Part shown: positions 56,620 through 64,000 of the stretch, in pieces
Position numbering within the stretch: the first letter of the stretch is position 1
How the letters are laid out: each line of letters opens with the position of its first letter
DNA from: Shewanella gelidii
Lineage (GTDB): Bacteria > Pseudomonadota > Gammaproteobacteria > Enterobacterales > Shewanellaceae
Reading direction: 5' to 3'
Length of the DNA: 64,000 nucleotides
Assembly: GCF_014647855.1 (NCBI RefSeq)
Contig: NZ_BMPZ01000008.1
Coordinates: forward strand, 62,001-126,000
Position numbers and translations under genes: made by a program
The notes under the pieces: generated by a model
The model's database searches: none
What the model was told of the DNA's origin: nothing
What the model saw: the letters and a program-made list of their open reading frames with translations, nothing else

Positions 56620-57660
56620 ATGCGAGTGACCAAGCCCATGCCAAAGTTTTTACCTTATACAGCGCAAACGTTAAATTCACAGCTACAGCTCCGAGAGGGT
56701 GAAGTTAAATTTGGTCAGTCGATGCTACTACTCGATCCGCAACTGCCCCTAACTGATGGACTCGCACAGCTTGCTGCACAAGGCGCAAAGTTCGCCATTA
56801 TCGGCATCGCCGAAGATGTGGGTCCATTAGCAAATCTTGGGCGCGCCGGCTCCATCCATGCCTTTGCAACCAGCGTAGAATACCTTATCAACTTGCAATC
56901 CAACCGTTACTTTAAAGGCGAGCACTGCGCGCTCCTTGGCGTAATTTCAGCACCAAGTTCAGACAAAGAGACGGACTTAAAAGCCCTGCGGGAGCAAGTC
57001 GATACCCTCGACACCTTTGTGATTGAAGTGATGAAACAAATTATGGCTGCTGGGCTTGAACCTATCGTGATCGGTGGTGGTCACAACAATGCGTTTGGCC
57101 TGATCAGTGCAACCAAAGAATACACAGGTCGACCGGTTGCAGCTGTAAATCTAGATCCACATTGTGACTTCCGCCCTCGAGAGGGTCGACATAGTGGCAA
57201 TGGTTTTAGCTATGCTGCAGCTACTGGCGCACTGAGTCATTATCATGTGTTAGGACTGCACGAACAAAAAAATAGCGAGACTTCTCTCGCGCAACTACAA
57301 GCGTTTGGTGGCACTTGGCACACACTACAGCAAATTTGGATTCGACAAGAAATACCTCTGCCACAGGCTCTGCAAGACATCAGTGACAAACTGCTCAGCA
57401 GCGGTCTACCTGTAGGGCTAGAGCTCGATGTTGACGCAATTAGTAAAATGCCCAGTAGTGCTTCGACTTTTGCTGGGGTTCCGCTGTTAGATGCCTGCAA
57501 ATACATTCACCATATTGCGAGCAATACCTCGTGTCACTATTTACATTTAGCTGAAGCTGCACCGAGCTGCCATGATGCGGGTTTAGCTGCTGGAAATCGT
57601 GATGTCGGACAAGCAATTTCTGAATTGATCTTAGTGTACCTTCAAGCACGTACTTCTTAA
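56620..57660 (+). CDS. arginase/formimidoylglutamase-family ureohydrolase
   Basis: 346 residues from ATG 56620, or 340 from ATG 56638, which has GAGTG upstream and would leave a short leader after the TATAAT at 56605. Metal ligands of the ureohydrolase fold are kept: GGGHN (His), NLDPHCDF (Asp, His, Asp) and LELDVDAI (Asp, Asp). The surrounding residues differ from canonical arginases (DPH for DAH, no SFDxD). Related proteins are annotated as formimidoylglutamase, but no hut genes are near, so the substrate is uncertain. Confidence 0.78.
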   Translation: MRVTKPMPKFLPYTAQTLNSQLQLREGEVKFGQSMLLLDPQLPLTDGLAQLAAQGAKFAIIGIAEDVGPLANLGRAGSIHAFATSVEYLINLQSNRYFKGEHCALLGVISAPSSDKETDLKALREQVDTLDTFVIEVMKQIMAAGLEPIVIGGGHNNAFGLISATKEYTGRPVAAVNLDPHCDFRPREGRHSGNGFSYAAATGALSHYHVLGLHEQKNSETSLAQLQAFGGTWHTLQQIWIRQEIPLPQALQDISDKLLSSGLPVGLELDVDAISKMPSSASTFAGVPLLDACKYIHHIASNTSCHYLHLAEAAPSCHDAGLAAGNRDVGQAISELILVYLQARTS

Positions 57661-57840
57661 GTCGGGCCATCAAGTATTCAACAAACTGGCATATTATGGT
57701 CTAATGCGCATGCATTCATGTTCTTCTGATCTCTATGCCAGACCTCTAGCTCGATCACAGACTAGTGGTTCAAGGATTTAGCAAACGTACGTGATGGCAT
57801 ACACTCGCAAACAATCATTGTAAAAACGGGAATAAATTTA

Positions 57841-58596
57841 ATGTCTGAGGACAAGTCTACAAGTACTCATTTTGGTTACAAGACGGTTGAACAAGAAAAG
57901 AAAGCCGACCTTGTTGCTGATGTATTTCACTCTGTTGCCGCTAAATACGACATTATGAATGATGTGATGTCATTTGGCGTACATCGCCTATGGAAGCGTC
58001 TCACGATTGAAACCGCTGGCGCTCGCCCTGGAATGAAAGTGCTAGATCTTGCCGGCGGAACAGGTGATTTGACTGCTAAGTTCTCTCAGCTTGTTGGCGA
58101 CAAAGGCGAAGTAGTTTTAGCTGATATTAATGATTCTATGCTGAAAGTAGGCCGTGCCAAATTGCGAGATCGCGGCATTGTCAGTAACGTAAAATACGTA
58201 CAAGCCAACGCAGAAGCCTTACCTTTCCCTGATAATCACTTTGATATCATTACCATTGCTTTTGGCCTTCGCAATGTCACCGACAAAGATGCAGCATTAC
58301 GCTCTATGCGACGTGTTCTTAAGCCAGGTGGAAAGCTATTGGTTTTAGAGTTTTCAAAGCCACAGCATGAAATTATGCGTAAAGTTTACGACACCTATAG
58401 CTTCAAGATTATCCCCAAGATGGGTCAATTGATTACACAGGACGCAGATAGCTATGAATACTTAGCTGAATCCATCCGTGTACACCCAGATCAAGAAACG
58501 CTCAAACAGATGATGATTGATGCCGGCCTTGAACAGGTTGAATATACCAATATGACCGATGGTGTCGTCGCACTTCATAAGGGTTACAAGTTCTAA
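57841..58596 (+). CDS. ubiE: ubiquinone/menaquinone C-methyltransferase UbiE
   Basis: 251 residues. SAM-binding motif [15 protein letters not shown] near 67-81 and the family segments [18 protein letters not shown] and [20 protein letters not shown]. It methylates the C2 position of demethoxy-ubiquinone and demethylmenaquinone. First gene of ubiE-ubiJ-ubiB, 3 bases before ubiJ. Confidence 0.97.
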   Translation: MSEDKSTSTHFGYKTVEQEKKADLVADVFHSVAAKYDIMNDVMSFGVHRLWKRLTIETAGARPGMKVLDLAGGTGDLTAKFSQLVGDKGEVVLADINDSMLKVGRAKLRDRGIVSNVKYVQANAEALPFPDNHFDIITIAFGLRNVTDKDAALRSMRRVLKPGGKLLVLEFSKPQHEIMRKVYDTYSFKIIPKMGQLITQDADSYEYLAESIRVHPDQETLKQMMIDAGLEQVEYTNMTDGVVALHKGYKF

Positions 58597-58598
58597 TT

Positions 58599-59231
58599 AT
58601 GCATCAACAAGCTATTCTGCTTGCCTGCGCAGCCATGGAAACAGGCCTCTTACAATTGCAGCAGCAGTCACCTGAAGATTACGCGAAGTTGCGCAATCTT
58701 CATGGCAAGGTGTTTTGCATCCAATTATCACAGCTAAGTTGGCCAATCTATCTGGTCTTTGCAAAAGAAATGCAGGTTCTCAGCCATTATGAAGGCGATG
58801 TCGATGTCACGGTCAGTGCCGATCTCACCACACTTTATCAAGTAACTGAGGGCGCGAATCTAACCGAGTTGATTAAACAAGATCGCCTTAAAATTGAGGG
58901 CGACCTGACTTTGTTACAAAGCTTTAGTCACTACTTGCAACAGACACAATTCGACTTTGCAGAACCGCTTTCACGCTACATCGGCGATGCGCCCACCCAC
59001 TTTTTAGTCAGTGGTGCTCAAGCCGCTAAATCTGGGCTTAACGACGTATTCCGAAAGTCGATTTCACATATGGAGCAACTCGCAACCCAGGAATATAGAG
59101 TTGCAATTACGCCCATCGACTTAGTGCACTTTCAAGATCAAGTTGAAACGCTCAGTCTGGCCACAGACGCACTAGAACAAAAAATTAAAACACTTGTGCA
59201 GGCAGACGCTAACAAAAAGGCAGCACTATGA
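58599..59231 (+). CDS. ubiJ: ubiquinone biosynthesis accessory factor UbiJ
   Basis: 210 residues. N-terminal SCP2-type lipid-binding domain ([16 protein letters not shown] near 70), C-terminal charged helical region ([15 protein letters not shown]). With UbiK it forms the Ubi metabolon that carries hydrophobic intermediates. Sits in the ubiE-ubiJ-ubiB order and overlaps ubiB by four bases. Confidence 0.93.
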   Translation: MHQQAILLACAAMETGLLQLQQQSPEDYAKLRNLHGKVFCIQLSQLSWPIYLVFAKEMQVLSHYEGDVDVTVSADLTTLYQVTEGANLTELIKQDRLKIEGDLTLLQSFSHYLQQTQFDFAEPLSRYIGDAPTHFLVSGAQAAKSGLNDVFRKSISHMEQLATQEYRVAITPIDLVHFQDQVETLSLATDALEQKIKTLVQADANKKAAL

Positions 59232-60877
59232 CGATCAAAAGTCTTCGACGCGGCTACCATGTGATTAAGACCGCTTTGCATTTTGGTTTAGATGAACTGC
59301 TGCCCGCACAAAAAACACCCTGGTATTTCAAGCTCGCACGCGCTTGTTTATTTTGGATTAGAAATGAGCACAAGGACACCATTGGTGGTGAACGACTAAA
59401 ACTCGCCATGCAACACCTTGGCCCGGTTTACATCAAATTCGGCCAGATGCTCTCTACTCGTCGAGACTTATTAAGTGATGCATGGGCCCATGAACTGGCA
59501 ATGCTGCAAGACAGAGTGCCGCCTTTTGATTCTCAGCTCGCTATGCAAGCCATTGAAGAAGAGTTGAAAGCGCCTATTGATAGCCTGTTTGACGATTTCG
59601 ACCCCGAACCGTTAGCTTCTGCATCGATTTCACAAGTTCATACGGCAACGCTAAAATCAAACGGCAAATCCGTAGTGCTAAAGGTACTGCGTCCAAACGT
59701 TGAAGCCCAAGTAGTGGCAGATTTGCAACTCATGAGCCAATGCGCCAACTTGCTTGAGATGCTGCTAGGACAAGGCAACCGCCTCCGCCCCGCCGAAGTC
59801 GTTGAAGATTACCGGCTGACCATTATGGGTGAGCTGAATCTTAAGCTTGAGGCTCTGAATGCAACCAAACTGCGTAATAACTTTCTCGATTCCGATGCAC
59901 TTTATATCCCTTATACCTATGAAGAGCTGTGCTTTCCTCGCCTCATGGTGATGGAGCGAATTGAAGGCATTCCAGTCTCTGATATCGACGCACTAAAAGC
60001 CCAAGGCACGAATTTAAAACTGCTTGCAGAACGTGGTGTTGAGCTGTTTTTTACGCAAGTCTTTCGCGATAACTTTTTCCATGCAGACATGCACCCGGGC
60101 AACATTTTTATCTCGCGCGATCATCCCGACAACCCCTATTACATTGGCCTTGACTGCGGCATTATGGGGACCTTAAGTGAAGAAGATAAACGCTACTTAG
60201 CCGAAAACTTCCTTGCCTTCTTTAATCGCGATTACCACCGAATTGCGCAGCTTTATATTGAATCTGGCTGGGTTTCAGAACACACCGATGTTTTGGCTTT
60301 TGAACAAGCCGTAAAACTTGTTTGCGAACCCATGTTTAATAAGCCACTCGATGAAATTTCTTTTGGTCATGTGCTGTTAGAAATATTTAGAACCGCGAGG
60401 CAATTTGATATTGTGGTTCAACCGCAGCTGGTGTTACTTGAGAAAACCTTACTCTATATTGAAGGTTTAGGGCGGCAGCTATACCCGCAACTCGACCTTT
60501 GGCAAACCGCTAAACCGTTTTTAGAACAATGGATGGCGGAGCAAGTCGGTCCAGCGGCGATGCTAGATAAAGCGAAAAAGCAACTTCCTTTTTGGGGAGA
60601 CAAGCTGCCAGAAATACCTGAGTTAATTTACGATAACTTGAAAATGGGTCGAAAATTAATCGGTTCGCAGCAACAGATGTTAGATCGCTATCTAAAACAT
60701 CAGCACAGAGTGCATAAAAGTAATTATCTGCTTATCACCTCTGCTGTTTTGGTGATCTGTGGCACGTTATTATTTGAGCAGAACGCTACACTATGGCCCT
60801 CCTACGCCTGTGTTGGTTCTGGAATTCTTCTTTGGCTGGTCGGATGGCGATCTAGACCAAAGAACCGTAAATTTTAG
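59228..60877 (+). CDS. ubiB: ubiquinone biosynthesis regulatory ATPase UbiB
   Basis: 549 residues, full length. ABC1/ADCK atypical kinase features: KxGQ motif [15 protein letters not shown] near 76, the Ala-rich loop [17 protein letters not shown] near 130-145, catalytic [11 protein letters not shown] near 285 and LDCGIMG near 310. Two C-terminal membrane helices. UbiB hydrolyses ATP to help extract ubiquinone precursors from the membrane. Confidence 0.96.
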   Translation: MTIKSLRRGYHVIKTALHFGLDELLPAQKTPWYFKLARACLFWIRNEHKDTIGGERLKLAMQHLGPVYIKFGQMLSTRRDLLSDAWAHELAMLQDRVPPFDSQLAMQAIEEELKAPIDSLFDDFDPEPLASASISQVHTATLKSNGKSVVLKVLRPNVEAQVVADLQLMSQCANLLEMLLGQGNRLRPAEVVEDYRLTIMGELNLKLEALNATKLRNNFLDSDALYIPYTYEELCFPRLMVMERIEGIPVSDIDALKAQGTNLKLLAERGVELFFTQVFRDNFFHADMHPGNIFISRDHPDNPYYIGLDCGIMGTLSEEDKRYLAENFLAFFNRDYHRIAQLYIESGWVSEHTDVLAFEQAVKLVCEPMFNKPLDEISFGHVLLEIFRTARQFDIVVQPQLVLLEKTLLYIEGLGRQLYPQLDLWQTAKPFLEQWMAEQVGPAAMLDKAKKQLPFWGDKLPEIPELIYDNLKMGRKLIGSQQQMLDRYLKHQHRVHKSNYLLITSAVLVICGTLLFEQNATLWPSYACVGSGILLWLVGWRSRPKNRKF

Positions 60878-60938
60878 CTCGCACTAATTAATCAAAGGTT
60901 CATAATGGAACCAATATTTAAAACTTGAGGGTACCTAA

Positions 60939-61169
60939 ATGGGTGGCATTAGTATTTGGCAACTTCTTATCATCGCTTTAATCGTTGTTCTATTATTCGG
61001 AACTAAGAAATTGCGTTCATTAGGTGGTGACTTAGGTGGCGCAGTAAAAGGCTTCAAGAGCGCTATGTCTACCGAAGATGAAAAGAAAGCACTTGAAGAT
61101 TCAGCGGCTGAGAAAACTGCAGACGAAACTGAATCAAAAGCTGAGTCTAAGGACAAAGAACAGGCGTAA
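60939..61169 (+). CDS. tatA: twin-arginine translocase subunit TatA
   Basis: 76 residues. One N-terminal membrane helix ([21 protein letters not shown]), the amphipathic helix with [20 protein letters not shown], and an acidic/charged tail. Forms the pore of the Tat pathway. Seven bases before tatB. Confidence 0.96.
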   Translation: MGGISIWQLLIIALIVVLLFGTKKLRSLGGDLGGAVKGFKSAMSTEDEKKALEDSAAEKTADETESKAESKDKEQA

Positions 61170-61175
61170 CTCCTT

Positions 61176-61571
61176 ATGTTCGACGGTATCGGCTTTATGG
61201 AGTTACTGTTGATCGGCATTTTAGGGCTCGTAGTATTGGGCCCTGAAAGACTTCCGACGGCAGTACGCTCAATCACAGGTTGGATTCGCTCAATGAAGCG
61301 GATGGCCAACTCAGTCAAAGATGAGCTTGAGCAAGAGCTAAAAATCGATGAGCTTCACTCCAACCTCAAAGAGGCGGAGAGTAAAGGGCTTAGCGGTCTT
61401 TCGCCTGAACTACAAGACTCAATCAACCAATTAAAAGAAGCAGCTCAATCTGTTAACCGCCCTTATCAGGTAGAAGATGATCAGCCTAGCCCAGCGAAAG
61501 CGGCTAGCGAGTCTGAACCCAAGTCGAGCGGTGAATCAGCAAAAGTTAGCTCAGAATCAGACAAAACCTAA
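61176..61571 (+). CDS. tatB: twin-arginine translocase subunit TatB
   Basis: 131 residues. N-terminal membrane helix with the conserved [27 protein letters not shown] start, including the TatB hallmark Glu8 equivalent and GPERLP hinge, then an amphipathic helix and a Ser/Lys/Glu-rich tail. Binds TatC to receive substrates. Confidence 0.95.
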   Translation: MFDGIGFMELLLIGILGLVVLGPERLPTAVRSITGWIRSMKRMANSVKDELEQELKIDELHSNLKEAESKGLSGLSPELQDSINQLKEAAQSVNRPYQVEDDQPSPAKAASESEPKSSGESAKVSSESDKT

Positions 61572-61581
61572 CGGGTAGTCC

Positions 61582-62379
61582 ATGTCGCAACAACAGCCGT
61601 TAATTAGCCACTTGCTCGAACTACGAACCAAGTTGCTTAAAGCCATTGCTAGTGTCTTGCTGGTATTTTTATGTATGGTCTATTGGGCCAATGACATATA
61701 CCACTATATGGCAATTCCATTGATGCAGGCCTTGCCTGAGTCAGGCAGCATGATTGCAACGGATGTTGCGGCACCATTCTTTGCTCCCTTTAAATTAACC
61801 TTGGTACTGGCCTTCTTTATTGCCATCCCCTATGTATTATTCCAAGTATGGTCATTTATTGCGCCAGGCTTGTATAAACATGAAAAGCGACTCATTACAC
61901 CGCTACTGATTAGCAGCACCAGCCTGTTTTATTTGGGAATAGCATTTGCCTACTATGTTGTATTTCCAGTAGTGTTTGCATTTTTTGCGAGTGTAGCTCC
62001 AGAAGGGGTTGAAGTTGCTACCGACATTAGTAGCTATTTAAGTTTCATTTTGAAACTGTTTTTTGCTTTTGGTTTAGCCTTCGAAATCCCTGTGGCTGTA
62101 GTGCTCCTTTGTTGGGGTGGCGTCACCGATGTTGAAGATTTAAAAACCAAACGTCCTTACATTGTGGTGGGCGCATTTGTCGTCGGTATGTTACTGACTC
62201 CTCCAGACATTATCTCGCAGACTATGCTTGCTGTGCCAATGCTGGTATTGTTCGAGGGTGGTCTTCTCGCTGCGCGTTTCTATACCAAGAAAAGCAATGA
62301 TGACGAAGATGAAGAAAACGAAGACGAAGAGTCAGAAAGCTCTGACCCTGAACAAGAAGAACAAAAATCTAGCAATTAA
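61582..62379 (+). CDS. tatC: twin-arginine translocase subunit TatC
   Basis: 265 residues with six membrane helices. Family opening [20 protein letters not shown] and the [16 protein letters not shown] segment. The C-terminal about 30 residues are almost entirely Asp, Glu, Ser and Lys ([20 protein letters not shown]), longer than in E. coli TatC (258). TatC recognises the twin-arginine signal with TatB. Confidence 0.95.
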   Translation: MSQQQPLISHLLELRTKLLKAIASVLLVFLCMVYWANDIYHYMAIPLMQALPESGSMIATDVAAPFFAPFKLTLVLAFFIAIPYVLFQVWSFIAPGLYKHEKRLITPLLISSTSLFYLGIAFAYYVVFPVVFAFFASVAPEGVEVATDISSYLSFILKLFFAFGLAFEIPVAVVLLCWGGVTDVEDLKTKRPYIVVGAFVVGMLLTPPDIISQTMLAVPMLVLFEGGLLAARFYTKKSNDDEDEENEDEESESSDPEQEEQKSSN

Positions 62380-62418
62380 CTCAATTACATTGATGCGTCA
62401 TACGTTGATGAGTTAATT
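62374..62418. repeat. AT-rich 10-bp inverted repeat after tatC
   Basis: AATTAACTCA and TGAGTTAATT are perfect reverse complements with a 25-base loop. The left arm overlaps the tatC stop codon. It may be a weak transcript-end structure or an operator. Confidence 0.4.
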
Positions 62419-62445
62419 GATCAGCTCAACAAAGGAATCGAATCA

Positions 62446-62994
62446 ATGCGCTTAGGTTGGCTTTTTGCTGCGTTATTGTGCCTGTCCAATCAGGCAAATG
62501 CTTCTATTGAACAAACACTTCTCGAGTGTCGAGGTCTAACACAAGATAGCCAGCGGCTTGCTTGCTATGACCAGTTAGCCAAACGCTTTCAAAGCTCAAC
62601 TGCAACGACTACAATCGCGCCAGTCGTTGCAGCAAAGCCCGCAGTTAAAGCACCGGTGCCAACGCCACCAGTCTCAGCGCCAGTAACAAAGACTGCCCAA
62701 GCCGCAAAATCACAACCCACTGCAGAGCAACAAGTTGAAGACTTTGGTATTCGATATAAAGAAATCGAAGATGAAGTGACCAAGATTTATTTGGATGTTG
62801 TCAAAGTGAAAAAAGACCCCCGCGGGCTTTTGAAAATTACCTTTAGTAATGGACAATTGTGGAAACAGGCTGAAGCGAAAAGGTTCAAACTCAAAGCAGG
62901 TGACAAAGCATTTATTGAAAAAGCATCCCTAGGCTCTTTTCTTCTCGGTACAGATAAGCGCAACGCTACAATTCGGGTAAAACGCTTAAAATAG
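62446..62994 (+). CDS. exported protein of unknown function with CYD motif
   Basis: 182 residues with a signal peptide (MRLGWLFAALLCLSNQANA). The mature N-terminus has the pattern ECRGLTQDSQRLACYDQLA with two Cys residues 12 apart, seen in several small exported gammaproteobacterial proteins and in some type VI-associated proteins. A low-complexity Ala/Pro/Val stretch (about 50-95) follows, then a basic beta-strand-rich end (LGTDKRNATIRVKRLK). AAAGGA lies nine bases before the ATG. The function is unknown; it lies between tatC and tatD, one base before tatD. Confidence 0.75.
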   Translation: MRLGWLFAALLCLSNQANASIEQTLLECRGLTQDSQRLACYDQLAKRFQSSTATTTIAPVVAAKPAVKAPVPTPPVSAPVTKTAQAAKSQPTAEQQVEDFGIRYKEIEDEVTKIYLDVVKVKKDPRGLLKITFSNGQLWKQAEAKRFKLKAGDKAFIEKASLGSFLLGTDKRNATIRVKRLK

Positions 62995-62995
62995 C

Positions 62996-63796
62996 ATGCC
63001 CAAGTATATTGATATCGCGGTCAACCTAGTCGGTAGTGCGCTAGAAAAAGACCTTCATACAATCATTGAAAATGCGGTGAACCAGCAGGTGTCACCGCTC
63101 ATTGTGATTGGCAGCGACGTTGAAGAAAGCGAGCAGGCCAGTAAACTTTGTCAGCAATACCCCCAACAACTCTTTAGCACTGCTGGCGTTCACCCTCACC
63201 AAGCAAAGACTTGGGATGATCAAAGTTGCGAGCGCTTAAAACAGTTATATCGTCAACGGCATGTTGTTGCGGTCGGCGAATGTGGACTGGATTACAACCG
63301 CGACTTTTCCCCTCGTCCTGAACAACGCGCCGCATTTGAAGCACAATTAAACATCGCCGTTGAGCTCAATCTACCTGTATTAATGCACGAACGAGATGCC
63401 AGCACTGACTTCATCGCAATTCTCAAAAACTATCGCGCCGAATTACCTGCCGCACTCTTACACTGCTTTACGGGCAACCGACAGGCACTTGAGCAATATC
63501 TTGAACTAGATTTACATCTTGGCGTTACGGGTTGGGTGTGTGATGAGCGACGAGGTGCAGAACTTGCTTCCCTCGTCCCCGACATTCCCAATGACCGACT
63601 GATGCTTGAAACAGATAGCCCTTATTTGTTGCCTCGTAGTATGCGCCCGAAGCCTAAATCAAGCAAAAACAAACCTGAGTATCTACCTTTTATCGCGCAA
63701 ACCGTGGCCGATTTAAGACAACAACCACTCGACGAGTTAGCGGCGCATTGTTACGCAAACAGCCTCGACTTTTTTAAACTTGAGGGTTTGCTATGA
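62996..63796 (+). CDS. tatD: TatD family hydrolase
   Basis: 266 residues. Metal ligands of the TatD deoxyribonuclease fold are visible: GVHPHQ (His), GECGLDY (Glu), MHERD (His), LLHCFTGN (His) and LETDSPYL (Asp). E. coli TatD has 3'-5' exonuclease activity; the link to Tat export is positional. Overlaps the next gene as ATGA. Confidence 0.95.
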   Translation: MPKYIDIAVNLVGSALEKDLHTIIENAVNQQVSPLIVIGSDVEESEQASKLCQQYPQQLFSTAGVHPHQAKTWDDQSCERLKQLYRQRHVVAVGECGLDYNRDFSPRPEQRAAFEAQLNIAVELNLPVLMHERDASTDFIAILKNYRAELPAALLHCFTGNRQALEQYLELDLHLGVTGWVCDERRGAELASLVPDIPNDRLMLETDSPYLLPRSMRPKPKSSKNKPEYLPFIAQTVADLRQQPLDELAAHCYANSLDFFKLEGLL

Positions 63797-64000
63797 GGCT
63801 AGCGTTATGGCTTTGCATGCTTGGCTGCTACTTTTTTTGTTCTCTCGCCAATGCAACGCATTTGCAACTCGACTCGCAAGCAAGTGCCGATATAAATCTA
63901 AATCAATGGATATATGTCGCTGAAGCGCCTGATGCTAAAACGGTTGCAGAGATTAAAGCGCTCGATTCAAATCATTGGCAGAAGTTGTCGCTGCAACAAA
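63793..64000 (+). CDS. exported protein, 3'-truncated by the window end
   Basis: 69 codons visible. Signal peptide MRLALWLCMLGCYFFCSLANA, cleaved before THLQL. The mature part begins THLQLDSQASADINLNQWIY, and the remaining visible residues show nothing diagnostic. The start overlaps the tatD stop (ATGA), so it is cotranscribed. N-terminal domains of 7TMR-DISM-type sensors begin in a similar way, but too little is visible to assign the family. Confidence 0.6.
   Translation, partial: MRLALWLCMLGCYFFCSLANATHLQLDSQASADINLNQWIYVAEAPDAKTVAEIKALDSNHWQKLSLQQ

Overview
This is a chromosomal segment from a marine-type gammaproteobacterium, probably of the Alteromonadales/Vibrionales neighbourhood (Shewanella, Pseudoalteromonas or Vibrio relatives). 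The evidence is a complete MSHA type IV pilus locus directly followed by mreBCD-maf-rng-yhdP-nitrilase-tldD, the long 367-residue form of PurC, a tldD/pmbA/darP neighbourhood, arfA, and a ubiE-ubiJ-ubiB-tatABC-tatD block. I cannot name a genus from sequence reading alone. No rRNA, tRNA, CRISPR array, insertion sequence or prophage was seen. The window opens inside one gene and closes inside another.

Layout. 1-1.5 kb (+): a DUF47 PhoU-like protein and a PiT phosphate transporter. 1.6-4.4 kb (-): an arsenate resistance operon, arsR-gapdh-arsJ, convergent with the phosphate transporter. 4.9-6.0 kb (+): purC. 6.1-8.2 kb: a TetR regulator divergent from a membrane-anchored metallo-beta-lactamase-fold hydrolase, with a large perfect inverted repeat between them. 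8.2-9.4 kb: arfA, with a terminator inside its reading frame, and a periplasmic solute-binding-like protein. 9.6-12.5 kb: pmbA, darP and a polyphosphate kinase 2. 12.8-17.5 kb (-): a TolC/HlyD/two-permease ABC-2 type export cluster that carries no ATPase gene. 17.8-18.9 kb: a GNAT acetyltransferase and a thioredoxin-fold protein lacking the second active-site cysteine. 19.0-30.2 kb (-): tldD, a nitrilase, yhdP, rng, maf, mreD, mreC and mreB.

30.4-50.8 kb (-) is the MSHA pilus locus in transcription order mshH, I, I2, J, K, L, M, N, E, G, F, B, A, C, D, O, P, Q. It encodes a catalytically degenerate GGDEF/EAL regulator, the inner-membrane alignment proteins, the secretin, an ExeA-like ATPase, a TPR protein, the extension ATPase with a c-di-GMP-binding type N-terminus, the platform protein, the major pilin, six minor or accessory pilin-like proteins and a large lectin-containing protein that may sit at the tip. 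Internal hairpins after mshA and after mshQ suggest graded expression.

51.0-55.5 kb (-): NADP-type malic enzyme with a good promoter and operator candidate, a DEDD exonuclease, a glycosyltransferase-like protein, a PAP2 phosphatase and a small YgjV-like membrane protein. 55.8-57.7 kb (+): rraA, behind a possible attenuated leader, and an arginase-family hydrolase. 57.8-63.8 kb (+): ubiE-ubiJ-ubiB, tatABC, an unrecognised periplasmic protein, tatD, and the start of a further exported protein.

Most of the window is ordinary core genome. No wholly new multi-gene system was established. The parts most worth checking are regulatory: the terminator inside arfA, the terminator/Shine-Dalgarno overlap at the PAP2 gene, the rraA leader, the TetR operator array, a small ORF interlocked with the PPK2 start, and the ATPase-less ABC-2 exporter.
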